Assembly (NCBI GenBank): GCA_945866165.1
Contig: CAMBGO010000093.1
Location: 1 to 8,264, forward strand
From: Chitinophaga pinensis
GTDB taxonomy: Bacteria > Bacteroidota > Bacteroidia > Chitinophagales > Chitinophagaceae
Direction: 5' to 3'
Length of the DNA stretch: 8,264 nucleotides
Shown: positions 1 through 6,130 of the stretch, piece after piece
How positions within the stretch are numbered: position 1 is the stretch's first letter
Layout: each line of letters begins with the position of its first letter
The notes under the pieces: generated by a model
What the model saw: only the letters and a program-made list of their open reading frames with translations
What the model was told of the DNA's origin: nothing
Databases searched by the model: none
Position numbers and translations under genes: made by a program

Positions 1-252
1 AAATATAAATCGATCATTGTAATTGGGGCGATCATAAAAGGAGATACCGATCATTATGAATACGTATGTCAATATGTAACGAATGGGATAAGTCATTTAT
101 CGGCAATTCATCCCATTCCAATTGTTTTTGGTATTTTAACTACGCAAACAGAAGAGTTGGCCTACGAGAGGGCTTCTCTAGACAGAATGAACAAAGGAAA
201 AGAATTTGGAGAAACAGCGATTTTTATGATGAATGCATTTGAAGTACTATAA
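1..252 (+). CDS. ribH: 6,7-dimethyl-8-ribityllumazine synthase, C-terminal part (5' end outside window)
   Basis: Reading frame 1 is open from the first base to a TAA at 250-252 and gives the last 83 residues of a protein usually of about 155-165 residues. The family motif G-D-T-D-H-Y-E-Y-V lies at visible residues 14-22; its histidine (residue 18) aligns with the catalytic His of lumazine synthases. It is followed by the conserved P-I-V-F-G-I-L-T-T stretch and by N-K-G before the C-terminal helix. The family condenses 5-amino-6-ribitylaminouracil with 3,4-dihydroxy-2-butanone 4-phosphate to make the riboflavin precursor lumazine, in cytoplasmic shells built of pentamers. The N-terminal half and the promoter lie to the left of the window. 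The gene converges on the esterase with only 24 bases between stop codons, and no clear terminator hairpin is visible there. The assignment rests on motif recognition and is firm. Confidence 0.93.
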   Translation, partial: KYKSIIVIGAIIKGDTDHYEYVCQYVTNGISHLSAIHPIPIVFGILTTQTEELAYERASLDRMNKGKEFGETAIFMMNAFEVL

Positions 253-276
253 ACCAAGCCAAAATCTCAATTATCG

Positions 277-1911
277 CTATTTGTTTTTTAGAATCAACTT
301 ATCCAACAACTCGTATCGCTTGTCATTTACTGCTTTTTCAATTCGTGATTGAATATCAATAATCATTACTGGAGGTGTAGGATCATTTGCTGTTGCAGGT
401 AACCAAGCTGGCAATTTCACTCCATTGGGATCACCCGTCTTAATAAAATTGGCAAAATAATTTGACATCGTTTCAGACACAAGCATGTCATCTGCAGTCC
501 ACGCATAATCTTTTACAAGATGCAAATTCCCCATACAGTACTCTATCTCACAGGCATGTGGTGCACCAACTGCTTTAGGTGCTGGTGGTGCATCTGTTTT
601 TTTCATGGTACCGCCAGCTAAACCAGGTGTAAGAGATTCGTCATTTAATGCTGGGCGGAGTTTGCTATACAAATATCTATATACAGGTTGATTGCTATTC
701 TTACGGTGAAGGTCAAACCACTTCCATGTTGCAAAAGAAATGAAGCGGTCTGATGCCAATGCTGTAGCAGCGAGTTCAACTTCTTTATCATTTTTTGCAG
801 CATATACATCCAGCATTTCTTTATAATTATTTGGGTACTCTTGCTTCATTCTATTTGTAAAATTCTCTTGTGTATATGGCTTTCCTTGCATGAATGCGCC
901 ACCTGGAATTTCAGCAGAATTCCATCCCAGTAACAATGGAATTTGAGAATGTTCCTTTGCGGCATAGATCTCACTAAGGTGTTTAGGTAAGAAATGCCCA
1001 TCCAATACAACAGGAAAACCAAATCGCTTTGAATCATTATATATTTCATAGAGTTCTTTGGTACTAAGCGCCCTCAATTCCTTTAAAGTTTTGATGCCTT
1101 GCTTTTCTGCAAAATCCTTTCCTGTCTTTTCAGCCTCATCCAATGAAACAGGTGCCATTGTGGGTGGTATGCCTGCGCCGCTTTCTCCAATGGCGCCATG
1201 TACCAATCCTTTCGCCAAGGGCGAACTCATTTGATAACTCACTGCAACAGATCCTGCTGATTCACCTGCAATGGTAACATGGTTGGGATCACCACCGAAT
1301 GCAGCGATATTACTTTTAACCCATTGCAAGGCAGCCAACTGATCATAGTACCCATAATTACCTGATGACTTGTGTGGCGACTCAGCACTTAGTTCAGGAT
1401 GAGCAAAATTTCCAAATATATTCAACCGATAATTACATGTAACTGCTACGATACCTTTTTTAGCCATGCTTTCTCCATCATACCTTGGCTCAGAAGCATC
1501 ACCTGCTACATTACCTCCTCCATAAAAATAAACTAGCACAGGCAAGTTCTTAGTCCCTCTCTTTGCGGGAGTCCACACGTTTAAATAAAGACAATCTTCA
1601 TCCATGGAAGGAGACCTAAAATTCATATCACCAAAGACTGGTGGTTGAACTGGGCGTGGACCAAAATGTTTTGCCTCCCTTATTCCCATCCAGGAAGCCA
1701 ATGGCTGTGGATCTTTCCAACGCAAGTCGTTAACAGGCGGCGTGGCAAATGGAATCCCAAAATAAGTTTGGATACCAGATTTGGTATCATAATTCCCTTC
1801 TAAAACTCCATGCTGAACAGTAGTGCGAACAGCAAGAACAAAATTTGATGACTGTGCAATAGACATTGTATAGGAAATAATTAATGTACAAGTAAATAAT
1901 ATGACTCTCAT
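277..1911 (-). CDS. Secreted type-B carboxylesterase (para-nitrobenzyl esterase-like, alpha/beta hydrolase)
   Basis: This is a full-length 544-residue carboxylesterase. The N-terminus is a signal peptide: a hydrophobic core at residues 3-18 and a probable cut after S-I-A (about residue 19), so the enzyme is likely periplasmic or exported. Family signatures appear in order: E-D-C-L-Y-L-N-V-W near 105-113, the oxyanion-hole glycines G131-G133 after Y-F-Y, the nucleophile elbow G-E-S-A-G with Ser218, a probable acid Glu334 in W-N-S-A-E, and the catalytic His452 in P-H-A-C-E-I-E-Y. All three triad residues are present, so activity is expected. The family hydrolyses carboxylic esters; the natural substrate cannot be read from the sequence. 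The start chosen is the ATG just before the signal peptide; no strong ribosome binding site precedes it. It is divergent from the universal stress protein gene and appears to be a single-gene unit. Confidence 0.93.
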   Translation of the reverse strand: MRVILFTCTLIISYTMSIAQSSNFVLAVRTTVQHGVLEGNYDTKSGIQTYFGIPFATPPVNDLRWKDPQPLASWMGIREAKHFGPRPVQPPVFGDMNFRSPSMDEDCLYLNVWTPAKRGTKNLPVLVYFYGGGNVAGDASEPRYDGESMAKKGIVAVTCNYRLNIFGNFAHPELSAESPHKSSGNYGYYDQLAALQWVKSNIAAFGGDPNHVTIAGESAGSVAVSYQMSSPLAKGLVHGAIGESGAGIPPTMAPVSLDEAEKTGKDFAEKQGIKTLKELRALSTKELYEIYNDSKRFGFPVVLDGHFLPKHLSEIYAAKEHSQIPLLLGWNSAEIPGGAFMQGKPYTQENFTNRMKQEYPNNYKEMLDVYAAKNDKEVELAATALASDRFISFATWKWFDLHRKNSNQPVYRYLYSKLRPALNDESLTPGLAGGTMKKTDAPPAPKAVGAPHACEIEYCMGNLHLVKDYAWTADDMLVSETMSNYFANFIKTGDPNGVKLPAWLPATANDPTPPVMIIDIQSRIEKAVNDKRYELLDKLILKNK

Positions 1912-2054
1912 GATGATAAATTGAAAATAGTAAAGAATAATACTATTTCAATGTAAGTAAAAGAGGTGAACTAAAAATGATTTTATGAAATTTCCATGAG
2001 GATTTTCATACAAAACCATGCTGTAATATCATTTTATATGGAAGTGATTGTTTT

Positions 2055-2062
2055 TATTTTTG
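2055..2062 (+). promoter_or_regulatory. Putative Bacteroidota -7 promoter box (TAnnTTTG) for the stress protein gene
   Basis: The octamer TATTTTTG matches the Bacteroidota -7 consensus TAnnTTTG at all six fixed positions. It ends five bases before the ATG at 2068, so transcription would begin at or next to the start codon (a leaderless mRNA). No good -33 TTTG box is seen about 20 bases upstream, only a T-rich stretch near 2032-2035. The call is supported by an identical arrangement before the methyltransferase gene at 4937. It lies inside the longer alternative reading frame, so it also bears on the choice of start. Confidence 0.4.
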
Positions 2063-2067
2063 TCGCT

Positions 2068-2529
2068 ATGGAATTCCACACAAAAATTATTTTGCACCCA
2101 ACCGACTTTTCAGAGAATTCTGCAAACGCTCTTCACACAGCAGCAGAATTTTTAGCAATTCCGAAGACAAGGCTGGTTATAATTCATGTCGATGAGCTAC
2201 CTGATATTAGTGACAACCCATCTGCTGATGAGATCGACAAAAGAAACCGTGAGAAAAAAAATGAGATACTAAAAAAGATGGTGCAATACCTCAGGAATAA
2301 TTTTGGTAGTAATGAGCCTATCCCGGTTCCGGAAAAAATCATTCGCCTACATTCAACACCATACAAAGACATCATTGACTACATCATCAAGATTGAACCT
2401 TATATGGTAGTTGTAGGGCAAAAAGGAGACTCGGAAATAAAACATTTAGCAATGGGAAATATTACACTCCATATTTTAGAAAAAGCAACTTGCCCTGTAT
2501 TGGTAGTGCCTTCGCCTAGGAATCAATAA
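2068..2529 (+). CDS. Universal stress protein (UspA family)
   Basis: With the start at 2068 this is a 153-residue single-domain Usp protein, the usual length for the family. It opens with beta-strand K-I-I-L-H-P-T-D-F-S; Asp13 is in the position that contacts adenine nucleotide in ATP-binding members. The C-terminal nucleotide-binding loop fits G-x2-G-x9-G (Gly117, Gly120, Gly130), followed by the typical C-P-V-L-V-V-P strand. The residue after the last glycine is Asn131 instead of the usual Ser/Thr. The frame stays open upstream to ATGs at 2038 and 1996, which would add 10 or 24 residues rich in I, V and F. I prefer 2068 because the Usp fold begins there and a TAnnTTTG box sits just upstream. 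The family acts in the cytoplasm in stress survival; the specific partner is unknown. It is divergent from the esterase and followed by a terminator at 2694-2743. Confidence 0.9.
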   Translation: MEFHTKIILHPTDFSENSANALHTAAEFLAIPKTRLVIIHVDELPDISDNPSADEIDKRNREKKNEILKKMVQYLRNNFGSNEPIPVPEKIIRLHSTPYKDIIDYIIKIEPYMVVVGQKGDSEIKHLAMGNITLHILEKATCPVLVVPSPRNQ

Positions 2530-2543
2530 AACATAAGTGATTT

Positions 2544-2677
2544 TTAACATTTGTTGACTTTTACACTCATCAGAAATGCAACACAGATAATAAACACAAT
2601 GATACCAACATATACATTGACGATGGGTTTGGAAACAATGGATCAAAAGCTGTAATTGTAAATTTAAGTAAAGCCAT
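2544..2677 (-). other. Possible small membrane-peptide gene or relic (very tentative)
   Basis: Two overlapping minus-strand frames look mildly protein-like. From an ATG at 2677, a 35-codon frame runs to a TGA at 2570 and starts M-A-L-L-K-F-T-I-T-A-F-D. In the next frame, a segment open from 2642 to a TAA at 2544 encodes about 31 residues with one convincing hydrophobic span (V-G-I-I-V-F-I-I-C-V-A-F-L-M) ending in K-V-N-K-C, but its only upstream start-like codon is ATT at 2639. A single frameshift near 2640 would join them into one peptide of about 44 residues with a cytoplasmic-looking start and one membrane helix. TTTG stands five bases before the 2677 ATG. The opposite strand is also open here without a start, so chance is a serious alternative. 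I do not recognise the product. Confidence 0.15.
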
Positions 2678-2693
2678 TTAAGCAAATCATCTC

Positions 2694-2743
2694 AAAAAAA
2701 ATGGATTCCAGGGTTACCCCTAAAATCCATTTCCTATTTTTTT
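2694..2743. terminator. Bidirectional Rho-independent terminator between convergent genes
   Basis: A 9-bp inverted repeat, AAATGGATT at 2699-2707 and AATCCATTT at 2724-2732, encloses an inner GGG-TTA-CCC hairpin (2711-2719). On the + strand the stem is followed within a few bases by seven T (2737-2743). On the - strand it is followed directly by the complement of the A-run at 2694-2701. It therefore can end the stress protein transcript (stop at 2529) and the repeat-protein transcript (stop codon at 2754-2756) arriving from opposite sides. The 2530-2693 stretch before it holds no confident gene. Confidence 0.82.
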
Positions 2744-2753
2744 AGTTTTAATC

Positions 2754-3386
2754 TTATTGTTTCTTTCCAGTCAACTCAAACATACCACCACCAATTGAAA
2801 GTTTCATATCAGTTACTTTTCCATCAGTGCGCGTGAAACTGATCACAGCATCATTTCCTTGTACAGAAGCAGTGAAGGTATCGGCAGCTGTAGATGGGGT
2901 CAACTCAACTGTTTCTGGAGCTGCATCACTGCTCATCAATAATTTACCGTCTTTTTCAGTAAAAATGAGCTGCTTAACATAAGGGTTTTCAGATGCATTA
3001 AAAGTTGCTACATAGTCAGCCATAGATGCTGCAAGTTTTTCACCAGTGAGAACCAATTGTCCACCACCTACTGATAATTTCATGCTACTAGCCTTTCCTT
3101 CCTTTAAAGTGAAATTAATTTCTGCATCATTGCCTTGAATAGAAGCGGTGAAGGCATCTGCAGCTGTAGCAGCAGTAAGTTCGATACTCTCAGTTGGATT
3201 ATAATCACTGGTCATCATCAATTTCCCTTCTTTAACAAAGATTTTGATCTCCTTTACATAAGGGTTTTCAGACATTTTGAAGGTTGCGGAATACGCATCC
3301 AAATTGGTTTTAGCCATTTGTGCAAAGCCTGTTGCAGAGAATAGAAATGCTGCAACCAATACAATGAGTACACGAAGATTTTTCAT
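2754..3386 (-). CDS. Secreted protein with two tandem ~90-residue domains (DUF3471-like), function unknown
   Basis: This 210-residue protein starts with a clear signal peptide: K3 and R5, a hydrophobic core to about residue 17, and a probable cut after G-F-A near residue 22. The mature part is two copies of one domain, about residues 29-117 and 122-209, at an offset of 93 residues in the best-conserved parts. Both contain S-E-N-P-Y-V-K, G-K-L-(M/L)-M, E-L-T-x-x-T-A-A-D-x-F-T-A-S, Q-G-N-D-A, M-K-L-S-(V/I)-G-G-G and L-T-G-(E/K)-K. The pattern of beta-strands ending in a D-G-K-V-type turn resembles the small DUF3471 domain often found at the C-terminus of Bacteroidota serine hydrolases, but this is from memory and tentative. 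No catalytic residues are evident; a periplasmic binding or structural role is a guess. It lies downstream of, and in the same direction as, the serine hydrolase gene with a 173-base gap, and is followed by the terminator at 2694-2743. Confidence 0.85.
   Translation of the reverse strand: MKNLRVLIVLVAAFLFSATGFAQMAKTNLDAYSATFKMSENPYVKEIKIFVKEGKLMMTSDYNPTESIELTAATAADAFTASIQGNDAEINFTLKEGKASSMKLSVGGGQLVLTGEKLAASMADYVATFNASENPYVKQLIFTEKDGKLLMSSDAAPETVELTPSTAADTFTASVQGNDAVISFTRTDGKVTDMKLSIGGGMFELTGKKQ
2760..3023 (-). repeat. Second copy of the internal domain repeat
   Basis: Codes for residues 122-209 of the secreted protein and is over half identical in amino acids to the first copy (3036-3302). 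The two copies still share exact DNA: a 17-base identical run at 2977-2993 and 3256-3272, 279 bases apart, which fits an in-frame duplication of 93 codons. Confidence 0.85.
3036..3302 (-). repeat. First copy of the internal domain repeat
   Basis: Codes for residues 29-117 of the secreted protein, immediately after the signal peptide. It pairs with 2760-3023. Compared with the second copy it has two extra residues in the region after S-E-N-P-Y-V-K, and the linker between copies is only about four residues, giving a compact two-domain protein. Confidence 0.85.
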
Positions 3387-3559
3387 AATAAATGATCTCT
3401 TAAAAGTTTAAAATAAATGTAGTTTACGGAATTTAAAAGCTAGTATTAAAGGTAAATAATTAATTTAAAAGTCGTCGATTTTAATTGAAGTATAACAAAA
3501 AATTAATCCTTAGGCACAAGCCGCAATGGCACTTTGACGATAACTTAAATCAAAAAGAA

Positions 3560-4870
3560 TCAGTTATCTGCGACCTTAATTTGCAACCTCATATCAGTGG
3601 CATCACGTTTATCGTAAGAAATATCCCCGATTTTAATATTAGGTCGGTACGTACGATTTCTATTTAAATCATATTCATAAATAGCTTTTCCGATAGCATT
3701 TAAAAATGGAAACCCAACTGTTTGCTCATCATATTTGGAATCATTAACAACCCCATCACTATTTACATAAACGGTCGCTGATAACATGTAATCAATATTA
3801 TTTTCCCCATCAAGCACATAAGAGACATCTGTAAGAAACCCGTAGGCCCATCCGACTTTATTAAAAACCCTGATATTTGATGGCATCTGATGTGTTGAAT
3901 CCTGGAAAAAAAACTTTACATAGCTATTATAGAAAAAAGTGCTGTCATAAAAGGGATAGCTTGTTTCTGAAGGATATTGAGAAAGATATTTCAACAAGAA
4001 TAGCCTATCATCTTCAGATATATTAAACCGTTGCTTTGCCGAAACAGATTGAGGAAACACAATAGCCTGTATCATCAAGCGCATATCATTCAGTGAAATA
4101 TTATTGTGTTTTGTGAAGTCAAAGGGACCCTTAACAAATTGATCGTTTCTGTCTATGTGAGCATCTCCAACCAATATGCTAGCAGGAAAGCTAAAACTAT
4201 CGTTATTATAGGCTGGCTGCTGATAATAAATTGTCTTCCCGCTGTCATCCAAAAAACGAATGCCGTTGGTATGCCGGTTCTGTTCGTCAGTGTAACCCAT
4301 AAATTGACGGGTGATCCTGGTGGAAGAATACCCCTTCTTAACTAATTTTCTATTGGCGGATTGTTGACCTAGAAATTGATACATCCGATTGTATGGATCG
4401 TTCTCACTGATCAGAAATGCCCTCCGAATAAAATGTGAAATAGATGGTTTTTCATTTTGTGAAGTTGAGTCTCTTTTCATAGCAACTTGTCGCTCGTAAC
4501 TACTATCAAATTCCATGCTGGTATATTTATCAACTCCACTCAAATTGATTTCATTTAATTTTTCCAATGACAGAAATGCCAAGGGCATTTTCACCATTGA
4601 AGCAGGATTGAAATATAATTCAGGATCAACATTGAAATAATAATTTGTAAAATGTGGAGCACCTTTTTTATCCCTATCGATTTGTGTATAAATGATCTGG
4701 AATCTATATTCTAGCGGATCTTTCAAGATCTTTTCTGCGTTTGTATTTTTGATGCAACTAAGAATTCTTAGCATCAGGCTATCAGTCTTGGGTTGTGCAA
4801 TTGAGCCATGGGATGTAATAAGTATTAGCCCAAATCCAACCAAATTCAACATGAATTTATGTAACTGCAT
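3560..4870 (-). CDS. Secreted class A beta-lactamase-like serine hydrolase
   Basis: From the ATG at 4870 this is a 436-residue protein with a signal peptide (hydrophobic core near residues 8-19, probable cut after S-I-A at about 25). Upstream in-frame codons to 4981 are rejected: they would overlap the divergent methyltransferase gene and bury the signal peptide. Another possible start is the ATG at 4852. The penicillin-binding/beta-lactamase triad of motifs is present: S91-M-V-K94 in a F-N-P-A-S-M-V-K-M context, S155-E-N157, and K338-V-G340. This fits the Beta-lactamase2 group of the serine beta-lactamase/PBP superfamily, so a Ser91 acyl-enzyme is expected in the periplasm. The class A omega-loop Glu-x3-Asn is not recognisable, and a stretch of about 70-80 residues separates SxN from the next conserved-looking helix, so true beta-lactamase activity should not be assumed. 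A peptidase, esterase or cell-wall role is equally possible. It is divergent from the methyltransferase with 66 bases between chosen starts. Confidence 0.85.
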   Translation of the reverse strand: MQLHKFMLNLVGFGLILITSHGSIAQPKTDSLMLRILSCIKNTNAEKILKDPLEYRFQIIYTQIDRDKKGAPHFTNYYFNVDPELYFNPASMVKMPLAFLSLEKLNEINLSGVDKYTSMEFDSSYERQVAMKRDSTSQNEKPSISHFIRRAFLISENDPYNRMYQFLGQQSANRKLVKKGYSSTRITRQFMGYTDEQNRHTNGIRFLDDSGKTIYYQQPAYNNDSFSFPASILVGDAHIDRNDQFVKGPFDFTKHNNISLNDMRLMIQAIVFPQSVSAKQRFNISEDDRLFLLKYLSQYPSETSYPFYDSTFFYNSYVKFFFQDSTHQMPSNIRVFNKVGWAYGFLTDVSYVLDGENNIDYMLSATVYVNSDGVVNDSKYDEQTVGFPFLNAIGKAIYEYDLNRNRTYRPNIKIGDISYDKRDATDMRLQIKVADN

Positions 4871-4923
4871 ACCTAAATAAATTTGTACATGAAAATAATT
4901 CAAATCATCAACATGAATTGAAT

Positions 4924-4931
4924 TAAGTTTG
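4924..4931 (+). promoter_or_regulatory. Putative Bacteroidota -7 promoter box (TAnnTTTG) for the methyltransferase gene
   Basis: TAAGTTTG matches TAnnTTTG at all six fixed positions and ends five bases before the ATG at 4937, as in the stress protein gene (2055-2062 before 2068). This spacing suggests transcription starting at or next to the start codon. No TTTG -33 box is seen at the expected distance; the nearest, at 4882-4885, is too far upstream. Confidence 0.4.
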
Positions 4932-4936
4932 CCATC

Positions 4937-6112
4937 ATGGATTTGTTCAATCAGCATAGAAAAATCATTATAACATGCCACAAATGGCTTGCGCCTTCTT
5001 TGGAAAAGGAAGTGCTTGCCCTTGGATTAACACCTGAAAGGGTTTTTCAAACAGGGGTTGAGCTTGTTGGCACGTTGCAGGACTGCATCAAGTTGAATTT
5101 AAATCTACGCTGTGCAAGTCAAGTAATGTTTTCTCTTAAAATGTTCATCTGTAATGACCCAGATGAATTAAATAAAGTGGCTTCAACGATTCAATGGGAA
5201 AAAATTATTGCAAGGAATGGATATTTTTCTGTTACCAGCAATGTTTTCAACCCAACAATCCAAACGAATCTATTTGCCAACCTCAGGGTAAAAGATGCAA
5301 TCGTTGATCGCATGCGATTTGCAAATAGTATAAGACCTAGCAGTGGATCTGATTTAATAGGCACGGTTGTGTACCTGTATTGGAAAAACGAGGAAGCAGA
5401 AATTTTTCTTGATACATCTGGAGAAACGTTGGCAAAGCATGGTTATCGAAAATTACCTGGTACTGCGCCAATGTTAGAGGCGCTTGCCGCTGCAACTATC
5501 CTGTCAACCAGGTGGAATAGAAAAGATGTTTTCATCAACCCCATGTGTGGCGCTGGAACAATAGCAATTGAAGCTGCATTACTTGCAACAAATAAGATGC
5601 CCGGATTACTTAGAACAAATTATGCTTTCATGCATATTTTAGGTTACGAAAGAGAAATGATTCAAAAGGAAAAATTAGTGCTACAGGAAATCATTGATGA
5701 ATCAACTGAATTAAAAATTATTGCATCTGACATCAGCGAAAAGGCAATTAACATTGCACGCATCAACGCAGAGGCGGCTCAAGTAGATCACTTAATTGAT
5801 TTTCATGTGTGCGACTTTGAAGATACGCCGATACCTGATGGGGATGGTGTTGTTATGTTCAACCCAGAATATGGAGAAAGATTGGGTGATGAAACGGAAT
5901 TGAATCAAACCTATGCTCGGATGGGTGATTTTATGAAAAACAACTGCAATGGAAAACTTGGGTATATATTTACTGGGAACCTAGATCTCGCGAAATCGAT
6001 TAGACTAAAGCCTAGTAGAAGAATAGAATTTCTAAATGCGAAAATTGATTGCAGGTTATTGGAATATGAACTGTATGCAGGAACACGGAGGGTGGATAAA
6101 ACAGCACCTTAA
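4937..6112 (+). CDS. THUMP-domain class I RNA guanine-N2 methyltransferase (RlmL-like, 23S rRNA)
   Basis: This is a 391-residue protein matching the N-terminal THUMP plus methyltransferase half of E. coli RlmL and stand-alone relatives such as YpsC. The first 155 residues hold the ferredoxin-like/THUMP RNA-binding part (L-N-L-R-C-A near 54-60). It ends in the family signature D-T-S-G-E-x-L-x-K-H-G-Y-R at 159-171. A Rossmann methyltransferase follows: SAM-binding loop I-N-P-M-C-G-A-G-T at 200-208, an acidic strand end A-S-D at 263-265, and the catalytic N-P-E-Y-G-E-R-L at 309-316. Most relatives I know have N-P-P-Y here, so Glu311 is notable. The family uses S-adenosylmethionine to make N2-methylguanosine in 23S rRNA (G2445 in E. 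coli) during ribosome assembly in the cytoplasm. The exact target here is inferred. There is no RlmK half. The gene is convergent with the permease with 18 bases between stops. Confidence 0.9.
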   Translation: MDLFNQHRKIIITCHKWLAPSLEKEVLALGLTPERVFQTGVELVGTLQDCIKLNLNLRCASQVMFSLKMFICNDPDELNKVASTIQWEKIIARNGYFSVTSNVFNPTIQTNLFANLRVKDAIVDRMRFANSIRPSSGSDLIGTVVYLYWKNEEAEIFLDTSGETLAKHGYRKLPGTAPMLEALAAATILSTRWNRKDVFINPMCGAGTIAIEAALLATNKMPGLLRTNYAFMHILGYEREMIQKEKLVLQEIIDESTELKIIASDISEKAINIARINAEAAQVDHLIDFHVCDFEDTPIPDGDGVVMFNPEYGERLGDETELNQTYARMGDFMKNNCNGKLGYIFTGNLDLAKSIRLKPSRRIEFLNAKIDCRLLEYELYAGTRRVDKTAP

Positions 6113-6130
6113 TTCACCAATCTAAAGACT

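Noticed and set aside
1912..1995. Promoter for the carboxylesterase in the divergent spacer
   Set aside because: Only loose TAnnTT-like matches were found on the - strand; none has both boxes at a sensible spacing.
2541..2682. + strand open frame in the gap after the stress protein
   Set aside because: It has no start codon and mirrors the hydrophobic - strand frame codon by codon, so it is probably a shadow or chance.
3414..3421. TACATTTA on the - strand as a -7 box for the repeat-protein gene
   Set aside because: It has one mismatch to TAnnTTTG and no -33 partner at a suitable distance; in such AT-rich DNA this is expected by chance.
3539..3568. Inverted repeat GATAACT...AGTTATC around the serine hydrolase stop codon as a terminator
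   Set aside because: The stem is only 7 bp with a 16-base loop and no T-run follows on the - strand; a weak GGC/GCC hairpin near 3515-3535 with a distant T-run is also unconvincing.
4871..4981. Longer serine hydrolase reading frame with 37 more N-terminal residues
   Set aside because: It would overlap the start of the divergent methyltransferase gene and put a polar stretch before an otherwise good signal peptide.
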